Positions 50,234 to 61,430 of a DNA stretch of 64,000 bases are shown in pieces. Position 1 is the stretch's first letter; each line of letters opens with the position of its first letter. The translations under genes and the position numbers were made by a program. Source of the stretch: Chelonoidis abingdonii. Taxonomy: Eukaryota > Chordata > Testudines > Testudinidae. Location: contig NC_133790.1 in NCBI RefSeq assembly GCF_003597395.2, positions 19,485,522 to 19,549,521 of the forward strand, written 5' to 3'. Below the pieces are notes generated by a model. That model was not told where the DNA came from and searched no databases. It saw only the letters and a list, made by a program, of their open reading frames with translations.

Positions 50234-50919
50234 CTCCCTGTGCAGGAAAAGCCTATTGAGATAAAAATTGCCTGACCTCCTGGGGTTAACACAGAGAGGG
50301 CTGAGGTACCTGGCTCTTTTGCAAAGAGCGGACCCGATCTCAGGAGCCTGAACTATTCCTTTTATTCTCAGTAATTGCAGCTTTAAATTTAGAACTGGAG
50401 AAAAATGAATGGAGTCTAAAGTTAGCTCTGGAAAAGGTCAGTCAATTTTAGTTCATATAACCCAGTCCCCTGCACCCACACAGTCCTTTCAATTAAGCCT
50501 TTTCCCTGGGGAAGGGCTTTCTCCTTCACTCCCCGCCCATCATTGGTTTTCACTGTTCAGAGAGCTCCGGTATTTATGGAGGGGCAGCAGTCGGCTCTAA
50601 AAATGCCCATTTTCAGAGAGATGCTTCATAGATTGAATGCATGAATTAGAGCCCTCCACAGCTGAGGCTGATCTATGCAGCCCAGATAAGTTTCCTTTCT
50701 TTGCATTTTAAGGTCTGAGTCTCAAACCTGGCTTAGGTCCCAGATAGAATAAGTCTAGATGTCTCTTCTGAGCTTAGTGGACACTCATCCGCCAGCTGCA
50801 AAAAAGTCACAACAGTGCTGTGTGGGTTTATTAACTAATGGATATACATGCAGCACTTGGAGATCTTCCAAAAGAAGGTGCTAGAGAAGTGCAAAATATT
50901 AACAATCAAAAGGGCGAGA

Positions 50920-51125
50920 TTTCCTAAGTTGAACGACTAAAGTTAGGCAGCTACATCCATATTAAGACATAATAAATTGCTTGATTTTTCATTGGTGCTG
51001 AGCACCCACGGCACCAGGGACTTCAATAGCAGCTGCTGGGTCCTTCTGAAAATCAGACCCCTTCTTGAGGGGCTTAAATATGGATTTCTGCACCTAACTT
51101 AGTTGCCCAACTTTCAAAATGGGGA
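50920..51125. repeat. Imperfect palindromic dispersed repeat
   Basis: GGTGCTGAGCACCCACGG and CTTCTGAAAATCAGACCCC are hallmarks of a common reptile hairpin repeat; related text occurs near 6805-7015 and 56155-56225. Confidence 0.45.
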
Positions 51126-51179
51126 CCACTGTTTCTACATTGGTTAAAATCAGATTATCCAGAAGAATGAGAGGGCTGC

Positions 51180-52290
51180 CCCTTCAAAGATCCCCTACCC
51201 TAGGCAGAGCTTTAGTAAAAGTAGGGTGAAGATAGGAATTCATTTTGCCATGGCTGCTTACTCCTTGATCTAAGCATAAGACAAATAGACATGGGGGTAC
51301 GTGGAAATGATGAGACAATATTCGTGATAGGCAGTGGTCGCTGAACACCAGTGGCCTAACGCTTATCAAGTTTTTTGTAGGCCTTGGGGCAAAGGGGAGT
51401 TTTGCGGAAGGAGTTGATGGAAGATAATGAGGCAGTTTTGTGGGTGTTTGTGGGGAGCCCCTTCCAGCTGTGAGGAGCAGCGTGGGAGAAAGCATGAAGG
51501 TGCTTGTTTGAAAACGTAACAAATAGCTAATTGAGAATGGCACCAAGGGCTGATCGGAGGTGAGGGACATCTTGACAAGAAATGAAAGCTGATGGGGAGG
51601 GTGGGGACTCTGAAGGGCTTGAAAGTAGGGGGGAAGCCAAGTAGCTTATGTTTCATGTGGTAGAGAAGGGGAAACCCAGGGAGGGATGTGAAGAGAGGGA
51701 TGACACAATCACAGTGACGGGCTACGAAAATGATCTTTGCCGTGCTGTTTTGAAGACAATTGTATTTGTCAAAGGCAGAGAGAAGAACGTTGCAGGAGTT
51801 GAGATGTGAGATGATGAGAGCTTGGATGAGAATTTTGAGTGTCTGGATGGATAATAAAGGCTGTGTCTTATAAATGTTGTTCAGAAAGAATCAGCAAGGT
51901 TTGGACATAGCCTGGACCTAGAGAGAGGTCCAAGTCAAAGATGACACCCAGGTTACAGGCCTGAGTGAGAAGCAGGATGGTGGTGGTGTCTTTAGCGATT
52001 CAGAAAGGAGGTAGCAGGGAGGACTTGGAAAAGGAGGGAGATGGAGAGTTCTCTTTAGCCATATCGAGTTTGAGTTGATGGCTAGACATGTACAAGGAGA
52101 TGTCAGAGACCAGCCAAGATTTTAGTTTGGACAGGAAGTGACAGGTCTGGAATAGAGAGGAAGATCCATAAGTCTTCAGCATACGGATGGCAGTTTAATC
52201 TGTGTTTGAGGACGAAATTACCCAGAAATAAGCCCAGAGACATAAGAGAAGGGGACCAAAGACAGAACCCTGTATTTGGCCAATAGTGGA
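51180..52290 (-). pseudogene. LINE reverse-transcriptase 3' fragment
   Basis: Minus-strand translation across frames gives CNLGVIFDLDLSLGPG (about 51895-51960) and LKILIQALIISHLNSCNVLL (about 51790-51850), which match the C-terminal part of Rex/L2/CR1-type ORF2. Stops and shifts interrupt it. Confidence 0.6.
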
Positions 52291-52602
52291 ATATTTTGCA
52301 GTAGGTGTCCTCCCTCCCCCACCCCCTTCAGTTTAATATATGCAAAGACTGATAAATATATCTGAACATTCTTGTGACATACATGAAGTTTACTAAGAAT
52401 TATAAAAATGCCATAGCCAAGGAAGTTTTTCTGAGCACCTCCACCTGCCTTTGTCACTGAAAGTGTCAGCTGTCTTAGGAAAAACATAGACACATTAGAT
52501 TTAGTGAGGGTGCTGTTGCATTTCAAAGAGCGGTCATTGTGCAACAGCGGGAGAAATTCACTATTGTCTACAACATTCGAGGAAGTTCTTCTTAGTGATT
52601 AC

Positions 52603-53749
52603 TGTGATGGGATCCCCGGGTTGCAGCCGGGGACTGTGGGACCGCTGTGCCCCCTTAACTCCCCAACCTGGATTGTCTCTCACAATGCTTTGCTAGTGAC
52701 AAGCAGCAAGCCCCTCCAGGTGCTGTTATCAGCACAACGATATGTGGAGCTCCACACCCAGCTAGATTGCATGGAATGCTCCCAGAGCCACTCATGAATC
52801 ACACACATAAAGGCACCAGCCAAATTCCCACAACTCCCAGCCTTGTACCTCAGGAATATAAGGAAAAGCAGTGCAAATTTATTAATTGCTTCACCACTTC
52901 ATGGATGGAAAGTGGGATATACCCCAGCATTTGTAAACCTAAGCAAACACCCTTCCCAAACACTTCAGGCAAACTCACTGGTAAAGATAAACAGTTAAAC
53001 ACATTTATTGACAACAAAAGGTAGATTTTAAGTGATTATAAGTGATAGGCAAAAAGTCAGAGGTAGTTACCAAAATAAAATAAAATGTAAGCTTGCAGTC
53101 TAAACTCTCAACCCGATTAGACTGGGCAACATCTAGATTAAGCAGTTTTTCTCACCCCACTAGATACCATAGTTCAGAGTACACAGGTTTCACCCTTGAA
53201 ACCTGAGCCAGTCCCCTCTCTTGGAGTCTTCAGTCTTCTGAGTGTCCTTGTTGCTTGCAGCGTAAGTGGGGGAAGGAGAAAGGCCCAGCAGGTGGCCACT
53301 GTGTTCTGTTTTATACCTTTAGTCCACGTGCTTGGAGAACACATGTCCAGGCATGTCTGGGGGGCATTGCTGAGTCCCCAGGCAAGGTTAAGCAATTCCC
53401 CTGGGCTGGCCTTATGCAGGTGAGTCCTTGACTTCTAACTCCCTTGCTGGACAATGGCTGGTGATGTCTGTTCAGTACCCACCTAGGCACTGGTTACCTC
53501 TTCCCTTGTCATTGTCTCTGGAGAGCTAGATCTCCAGAGACAATGGTGCTTCCCAAACCCACAGCATATTTTAGTGAAAACTATACAACACAATTCTTAT
53601 AACTTCATATGCATTGATGAGAGAGAACAATGGCTTTCAGCAGATCCCCTGATACCTCAAACGGCCTGCTTTATATACAATATCACAGTTATATATAGAT
53701 GTAGAATAGGAGGGTTACAAGGTGCTCCCCTGAGGTATAGAATGTCACA
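52603..53749. mobile_element. Solo LTR, 1.15 kb, with perfect target duplication
   Basis: It begins TGTGATGGGATCC and ends AATGTCACA and is flanked by ATTAC at 52598-52602 and 53750-53754. On the minus strand GTATATAAAGCAG lies 70-80 bp from the end and AATAAA further in (complement at 52878-52883 and 53004-53009), favouring minus orientation. Confidence 0.75.
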
Positions 53750-54576
53750 ATTACATCTATTGAACAGTCAGACAACCCAGGCCCTCCTCCTTCAAGTGAC
53801 TCCGTGTATGGGAACCGCTGAATGCTGCAGGGCCCTGTGCGCTAGGGTTCTTCTGCATGGGCCAGACATCTTGCAGGAGCAGGGCCTTAGTTAGTAAGGG
53901 CAGAGATGGATTAAACCTATAGGGTGTCTGCACCAATGTCCAGTTTGTGTTGGGAACTGCAGGTCGTATTCTGGGTACGGGCTTGGATCTACCCCCACTC
54001 CAGGCACAGGACCTGCATTTGGTTCGGATTGTTTAAAACACAGAATGAGTCTCTTCCATAAGTAAATGAGGGAAACGCAGCAGATCAATAATGGCAGAGA
54101 ACACTAAGCAACTGCCCTCCCCAGAATCCATCTGTGAAAACCATTACACCCACATCATAAATCTTTTGTACAAGGGAACAGAACGTTGTGATCACAGACT
54201 TTTGTCTGGCACCAGGGGCCTTTGCTTTGTGGCTTTCTGGTCTTCTGCCATTAGCTCGTAACTACAGGATTTTTATTGTAAAAGAAAAGGTTATTTTTTA
54301 AAATAGTATTTGTTAAAGGGCATCTGGAAAATCTTCTGTGACATGAGCACATTAGCAAATTCTACCTTCTCTTTTTCTCCCATTTTTAAACAATTGAGAT
54401 AATATTTAAAGTAAATAAATACTCTAGCAGAACTCTGATTTCAATAGCTTGTAAGGCAAAATACTCTTCTTCTACATATGTAGGAGATATGACTTATGGC
54501 ACTATGCTAAATCAATAAACTATGATTTAATAACTTCAAAATAAATAGCCATCAGATGACAGTCAGTGGATTAGGG

Positions 54577-54985
54577 CAGTGGCTCTCAGCCTTTCCAGAC
54601 CACTGTACCCTTTCAGGAGTCCGATTTGTCTTGTGTATCCCCAAGTTTCACCTCACTGCAAAACTAGTTGCTTACAAAATCAGACGTGAAAAGACAAAAG
54701 TGCCACAGAACACTAGTACTGAAAAATTGCCGACTTTCTCATTTTACCATGCAATTATAAATTAATTGATTGGAATACAAACTTTGTACTTACATTGCAG
54801 TTTGTGGTATATAGAGCAGTATAAACAAGTCATTGTCTGTATGAAATTTTAGTTTATACGGACTTTGCTAGTGCTTTTTGTGTGGCCTGTTGTAAAACTA
54901 GACGAATATCTAGACTAGTTGCTGTACCCTGTGGAAGACTTCTGTGTACCCCAGGGGTACATGTACCCCTGGTTGAGAACCACTG
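54577..54985 (+). mobile_element. Non-autonomous hAT element
   Basis: CAGTGGCTCTCAGCC at the left and GGTTGAGAACCACTG at the right form terminal inverted repeats. The flanks show only a weak 8-bp match. Confidence 0.7.
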
Positions 54986-55021
54986 GCTTATCGTAGTAAA
55001 TATAAAGATTTAATTCTGTAG

Positions 55022-55152
55022 GCTCTGAATCAGCAAGGAACTGAAGCACATACCTAACTTTAAACATATAAGTAGTCCCGTTAAATCAAGCTTATACTTA
55101 TTCATATGCTTAAAGTTATGCATATGCCTCAGTGTCCTGCTGAATCAGGGCC
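55022..55152. repeat. Palindromic dispersed repeat (TTAAGCA family), copy 3
   Basis: GCTCTGAATCAGCAAGGAAC and GTCCTGCTGAATCAGGGCC form inverted ends with ATGCTTAAAGTTATGC-type text between them. Confidence 0.6.
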
Positions 55153-57489
55153 AAAGCTGGGTTAGTTTCATGCGGTTGTTGCCATAAAAGTTGCTGTGAC
55201 TGTATTTCAGTATTTCTTGTTATAATTTTTGATTTTATCATTTATTTCTGGCCACAAACGATGCCATAAAATATGTAGTGTGTGCTGTTAAGGGCATCTC
55301 TTCAGAGTTAGTAACAGCTTTGAAATCATCACTGCAACACAGATGCATAGACCCAGCCTAGGTGTCTAGAGGTAGCATTTTATGCAGTAGTCTGAATTCT
55401 ACTGGAGCAGAACAATCAATCTACAATGACTAATCTACTGGAGCTATCATGCCTTTTTCCTGGAAAGTGTCCACAAACAGCTTGTGGTGGTGTTTTTGGA
55501 CTGAACCATTGAATTCTGGTCCATAGATTGTTTTTGAGTCATTCATTGCAAATATCCAAAATTCAAGGGGCATTGGCTCATTTTGATTGGGTGTGTAGGC
55601 CACATGATATTATTTCTCTACCCTGATTGGATGAGCTTAACGCTTAGGTTTAGGATTCTAGTGAAAATGCCCCAAGTCTGAGCTAGAAATTTGCTTTCTG
55701 GAAATATTCTCTAGTATTCACCTAATGCTTGCGTCTTTCAGGAAGCATGTCTGCCATTGGAAGCGTGCAGCAGAACAGCAGTGTAAAGGGAAAACACACA
55801 GAAGCATAAATATAGTAACTGAGAATTCAACACCTTTATTTGAATGAACATTAAAGATGCTGGATTTTTGCTGGATTTGCTCAGCTCTGCTGGTATCTGG
55901 TTCAGGTTCCAGATTTGGGTTCTCACTGCTAAACCTGGCAGAGGACGGTGGCAGCTCTCTAGGAGGCTGATCCGAACCCCACTGAAGTCATTACCTAAGT
56001 GGATGTTGCATCCAGTCAAGGCTAACACGTATGATTCAATAGTATGAATGTCCATCCTCCCCGGGGAAAGGGGTAGAAAGGGGACAGGAGGCAAATAAGT
56101 AACTGAGCAGGACAGTGGGCATAAGCCTTTCAAAAGTGACTAGTAATTTTGGGTGAGACACCTCAAAGGGTTCTGATTTTCCCAGGCTGAGCACTTTCTG
56201 GAAGTTAGGCCCCTTTATGGGGTCTCAAACTGGACACCAGCAGAAGGAGAGGCCCAAATTCACTGGTCAGTTTTGAAAACCTTGGTCTGGGTTTTTAAAC
56301 TGGGTGCCCCAATGAAAGTCCAATTTCTGATCTTTATGATGCTCATACAACTTCCCTCTGACTCCAGTGACAAAGCTGCAACCAGTTCTCCTTTGTCTGG
56401 CTGCGCTTCTTCCTCTCAGGGGAAGCGAGAATGAAAGGAGCAGTAAGTATTTTGGTTCAAATATCGCTGCTTTGTTTAGGAAATAATGAAATGGGTAGAC
56501 GGAGGGATATTGCATTTTAGAAAATTGTACTTTCAAAATACTGACACATCCCAGATCCACAGCCCAGTGAGCGAGAGAATGAATAGAAATATTAGTTCAC
56601 TTAATGGAAGCACAGCATGAAGAGAGTTTGAACCAATGGGATTCCATGCTTAGACAGCCGGCCTGATTTACTGGGCTGCGCCAGGTGCTCCATCAAGGAT
56701 GGCAGAAATTCCCCCGTGATCAATTATTCACCGAACAGCGCTCATATGCGCTCACCGATGTAATAGTAACATATTGACACTGACGGAGAAAAATAATTAA
56801 ATGCTTTGTACAAGGACTGCAGAGTTTAAACAACTTGTCAGTTTCCTGGCTCGTGCCACACTCTAGATGTATGGAAAAGAGAGCCGTTCCCCAGGGGCCA
56901 GATTCTGGCCTTCTTACTTCATCTGAGTAGGGTCATCCTTCTCAAGCAGTTACGCTGACTTTCACTGGACTCAAGAGAAAGGGTTTTGCAATCAGAACAC
57001 ACCAGCAGGATTTCCTTGCTATGTGCCTGCTCCAAAGTTGATTGAAGCCACTGGACCAGCCTCCCCCTGATTTCAGTGAGCTTTGGGTCAAACCCTGATT
57101 CTATAGCAGGCCCAGCAGGGAAAGGCCAATCTGCACATGACACCAGTGCCAGTGGGTGTGTAGAAAAAGAGCCATCACTTGTGGCAGCTGGAGCTGGCAG
57201 GCTCAGCGCCCTGCAAGGTGGCAGGACGGGTCAGGCCTGAACAGAGCTTTTCTAAATTGCTTAGACTTGCTTCTGTGCGTCTCAGTGTTTATCTCCCTTT
57301 GCCTGTTCACAGGCGGTAGCTATAAGACACAGTGGGGCCTGGGCACCTGGCTGTCAGAGATGCCAAGTACCTATTATTCCAAATAAAAGTCGTGGCAGCT
57401 GTGGATGCCCCACGCCTCTGTCACTCAGGGCTTTGAATACAGTCTCCCTACCTTTCTGTTTGAGAAGCTGGTGTCCAGATCCCATAGAT

Positions 57490-57809
57490 CAGCGGTTCTC
57501 AAAATGTGGGTCAGGACCCTGTTTTAAGGCAGTCACCGGGACTGGTGTTAGATGGGCTGGGGCCTGGGGCCAAAGCCTGAGCCGCTTCAGCCCTGGGTAG
57601 CAGGGCTCAGACTTTGGCTTCAGCCCTGGGCGGCGGGTATCAGGCTACAGGCCCCTCGCCAAGGACTGAAGACCTTGGGCGTTGGGCCTCCCCACCCCCA
57701 GGGCAGCAGGGCTCAGGTGGGTTCAGGCTTTGGGTTCCCCTCGTGGGGTTGGGGTGGCATTTTTGTTGTCAGAAGGGGGTCACGGTGCAATGGTGTTTGA
57801 GAACCGCTG
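57490..57809 (+). mobile_element. Non-autonomous hAT element
   Basis: CAGCGGTTCTCAAAATG and TTTGAGAACCGCTG are terminal inverted repeats. The flanks CCATAGAT and CCTTGGAT match at 6 of 8 bases. Confidence 0.75.
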
Positions 57810-58110
57810 CCTTGGATCCAGGTTGGACATAGATTGGTCCTGCCCAGTGATAACCTCATGACCATGCTCCCTCTACTAAGCCAGTGATGTGGCTTGGTCT
57901 CCACCTGTACTGCCCAGTGCTAAAGCACCAGCAAAAACGTGAAATATTCCGGCAGCAGCTACTTCTCCCTGCCCTGCAGTTGGACTGATATCCAGGCATC
58001 CCAGAAATCCGTTTGCCAGGGGAAGATGCAGAAAAATGCAGAGTTTGTGTTTTTACAGAGAATCTTTACTTTTTACATTTTGTGGAAAAAATAAAATCAG
58101 ATATTAACTG

Positions 58111-58279
58111 CAGTAGAACCCTGTTCATCAGAGCGTCCATTACCAGCTCTCCATGTTAACCAAACCGGGGCTAACACCCTGAAGCCTGATGCCCTTTACC
58201 CATTCTCTGGATTATCTAAATTTGTCATTATCTGATATGGTCCTGGCCCCAATTAGATTGGATAAATGGGGTCCCACTG
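58111..58279. mobile_element. Tigger/pogo-like MITE
   Basis: CAGTAGAACCCTGTTCATCA and the complement of GATAAATGGGGTCCCACTG agree at about 17 of 24 positions. The terminal text resembles Tigger elements. Confidence 0.55.
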
Positions 58280-58739
58280 TATATCAATAAAACATTGCGT
58301 TCAATCGATACCTATAGATGTATCTTATGGCTAGGGAAAGGAAAGTTCAGCCTTTCATTTCAATTGTGGAAAAACATAGATTTTTATATTTTTGTAATCA
58401 GAGAATTTTTTTTTTATCACGGAAAACTAGGATCCCTACTGGTAACCCTCAGCCACTGGTAAGACAAGCCGGGGGGTTTATCTCATGTTATGGGGCAATA
58501 GCTGTAAATGGCATCAAACGAGGGCTCCCTTTGTCCAGTAATTGAAAAAGTCATCCCAGCATTTCATTAAAATAGCAGAGAGGAGTAGGTTTAAAATGAC
58601 ATCTGCGATGAGAGGAATGAGAGGAAAATACCATCACAACTCACGCTATAAATGTGTGTGTGTAGGATCAGATCACACCCAATGCAAGCCACTTAATGAT
58701 ATTGTTTCAGAGCATGATGTAGATGCTGGTTCAAAAGGC

Positions 58740-58822
58740 CCAGAACCTCCAAGATATTTAGGTGTTTATCTCCCATTGAATCAATGGGAGTTGGGCACGT
58801 ACGTATCTTGGAGGATCTGGGC
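58740..58822. repeat. Imperfect palindrome, about 40-bp arms
   Basis: CCCAGAACCTCCAAGATA faces TATCTTGGAGGATCTGGG, with TCCCATTGA/TCAATGGGA at the centre. It would fold into a long hairpin. Confidence 0.7.
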
Positions 58823-60332
58823 AAAAGGGACACATGGAGTGGTTTAGAATTAGGGAAGGAGGAAGGTTTGATTCTCCTACTATAATTGAAATGGATGTGT
58901 CCTTGCCCCCATTTCATTTTCAGGCACGTTACTAGCAATCTACTGAGCTCCTTTCTAACTCTGCGCTCGGTGCATCTGCTGCCTGATCTGCAGCTACCAA
59001 AATACCTTGTACTCTGTGGTGCTCTTACTCAACACCTCTTAAATCAAGCTATCCCCCGGGCAGGTTAATAATGCATGAGCAGCACTGCTGAGCTGCCCAC
59101 CCCTCCCCACATGCCCGCGGTTAACGATATATACTAGGGACGGGCTAGGCCACGAGATTTGAACCCAGATCTGGATTTCAAACATTCCAAAGCTGGAGAG
59201 TATTCAGAACTGTCTTTCTAGCAGTTTCGGGTGCCTATCATCTAAGCACCATTTTGGTTTGGCTCATTACTGAGTTTGACCAATCTAGGGGTTTGGTCTG
59301 GATCCTGCCCTGGATTTCAAACATAGGTTAAGGTTCCAAAGCTTTGGTGTGAGCCCACCTGTAGTCTATATTCCTCCAGTTCGGTTTTCTCAAGCCCCGT
59401 CCCCCTGAAACCTTTCACTAGGTAATAATAGCGCATTCCCAGTGAGCCATAAGCATTGTGATTTAAGCATTATACTTCTACGTTTACCATCTCTCGTTTC
59501 AGCATAACATTTCCCCTTCAACTGCTGCAGCCTTGAGGAGTTACTAGGTAAGTTGCACATCACTGACATGGTCTTTTGGTTGCGTTAGGAAGTGTAGATA
59601 GTAAATGACACATGGGAGCCCTCACCTTTCAGGAATCTCCACCCAAGGAGAAGACTGAAAGCTACTGTTGTAATTTAGCAATTTGCAGCTGTACCAACTC
59701 TGTGCTGTCCCCGGAACACCTCCTAGCAATGTGCCATATTGTTACTTAGCATTAAATACCTGTCATAGCATCAGCCTTTCTTTACTGCAAGGTTGTTGGG
59801 GTTTTTTAAGTGTCTGTCACTTTAACAACCAGATGCTAATTAAAAGAATTAAAGACTATACAGATTATGCATCAGCCTGCCCATAAAGAGGAGCTTAAAA
59901 GCGACTGCTCTGGCTTGGAACAACAGTATGGCCAGTCATTGCTCACTGTCGCTCCACAGAGAGTAGCTCTGGAAGGAATCAGAGACCTCATTTCTGCGCT
60001 GGCTGCGGTACACCCATCTGGGGGACACCTAGGCTTCCGTGCAGAGAGTGCAGCTGTGGCCAGACTCTGTGTGCTCCTTCCCTGCAGGGCACCACGGTGT
60101 GCAAATTTCCTGGCGATCGTGCCGGCTACAGGATCCGTGCTCTGCAGTGATCTCTGCTGCCCACGAATTCAATGCTGGTGCCTCAGTATTTTACACAGTG
60201 CTTGGCTAGTTCCCTTTCCCAACATCTCCATTCAGATAGGATTGGGGTGGAGGGTGAGGGAGATGTTGCTCAGTAGGCAGAACAAAAACCCATTGCCCAT
60301 CTGCTCCCATGCCTGGCTCGCTCAGTGGGCTG

Positions 60333-61430
60333 TCACACGGTGCTGTCATATGGTGGGTGAGGTATCACCGTTCTGCTGGCCATTTTGTGGCCATTATTTC
60401 CTGTCTCCTGGTAGCCCCTGGCAGCTGGAGGTTCCATGATCTTTTTAGGCTGCTTCTTGCCAGCAGGTTTCAGGGGGTTTGCAGGGGGTAGAAAGGTGCT
60501 TTTCACCTGCAATGGATCCACAGGATCTGAGTTGGATCGGGGCCCCAGTTTACCAGTCAGGGCTTTTTGGGCTGTGACGAGGGTCATGGCTCGGAGCAGG
60601 ACTTGGTTTCTGCTGGGGCCTGGCAGTGGGCAGAGGGAGGGCACGGAGCGAGCCTTGAACTGCTCCTCCAAGGCTGATGGGATCCTGCCCCCCGGCTTTT
60701 CTCTCTGTCCAGCCCTGTGGTAAGTGCCTTTCAGCGGGCCAAACGTGGCCTCGTCCTGCTCTTCCAGTGGGCTCAGCTCTGAGGGCAGCGGAGTGTGATG
60801 CTCGCCGTGAGCTTGCAGGGTCTCACGCAGGCTGTTCAGCTCCTTGGTCACATCCTTCCTCACAGCCTCGATGCTGGCTGTCACCTCCCCTCTCAGTGCT
60901 GCCAGCTCCTTCTGCAGCTTCTTCTCCACCTCTGCAGGGAGCTCCCAGGCATAGCCAGCAGGATCTCTGTGCTGCCCACACACTGCACAGCCACTGTCTG
61001 TTGTGCCCTCGGGGCCTGTGCTGCCGTTTGGAGACAGAGCTCCTCCATCATCTGCCTCCCCGTGAGTGAATTTCTCTACTAGCTCCATCACCCGGCTACC
61101 TGGGCTGGGGTTCTCCTGCGGCTCCCTGATGGACACCTGGGCTCGCAGCTGGCTTCGGAGCTGAGCCATTCGCTCTTCGCCTAGGCTCTCTCTCTTGTGG
61201 TCTCTGGGGGCAGGGGTGTCCTCGTGCCGTTCGTCTCCAGTACCCTGGGCTTCGCCTGTGTCTGGGCTCACTGAATTATTTGTTCTCTTCTGCTGCTTCT
61301 TCTCTTTGTTGTGAGCAGATGCCATGTTCTGAGCAGAGGGGGAAGCAGGGTCCCCCTCCCTCCGCAGGCCATCGGTGATGGAATGAAGCAGACGCACATT
61401 GTTCCAAGTTTTGTTGGGCTTGGAGGCCAT
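60333..61430 (-). CDS. Intronless open frame, 365 aa, coiled-coil protein of unknown family
   Basis: The ATG is at 61428-61430 and the TGA at 60333-60335. I do not recognise the protein. Residues 1-20 read MASKPNKTWNNVRLLHSITD. Residues about 35-110 are hydrophilic and basic/acidic. A CAVCGQH motif lies at 148-154 (a lone CxxC). Residues about 166-208 (EVEKKLQKELAALRGEV onward) show heptad-like hydrophobic spacing that predicts a coiled coil. The C-terminal third is rich in Pro, Lys and Gly and ends DSTV, which fits a class I PDZ-ligand pattern. No splice signals are needed, no zinc knuckle or reverse transcriptase is seen, and no poly(A) tract follows. It could be a retrogene, a transposon first-ORF (an L1- or CR1-type ORF1 also has a coiled coil), or a genuine single-exon gene. 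The length without a stop makes chance unlikely but does not prove expression. Confidence 0.5.
   Translation of the reverse strand: MASKPNKTWNNVRLLHSITDGLRREGDPASPSAQNMASAHNKEKKQQKRTNNSVSPDTGEAQGTGDERHEDTPAPRDHKRESLGEERMAQLRSQLRAQVSIREPQENPSPGSRVMELVEKFTHGEADDGGALSPNGSTGPEGTTDSGCAVCGQHRDPAGYAWELPAEVEKKLQKELAALRGEVTASIEAVRKDVTKELNSLRETLQAHGEHHTPLPSELSPLEEQDEATFGPLKGTYHRAGQREKPGGRIPSALEEQFKARSVPSLCPLPGPSRNQVLLRAMTLVTAQKALTGKLGPRSNSDPVDPLQVKSTFLPPANPLKPAGKKQPKKIMEPPAARGYQETGNNGHKMASRTVIPHPPYDSTV

Larger units (their letters stand above)
53755..60332. other. Intergenic, repeat-scattered, no gene recognised
   Basis: hAT elements at 54577 and 57490, a Tigger-like MITE at 58111 and palindromic repeats are the only features supported. 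The remaining open frames are short and unrecognised. Confidence 0.5.
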
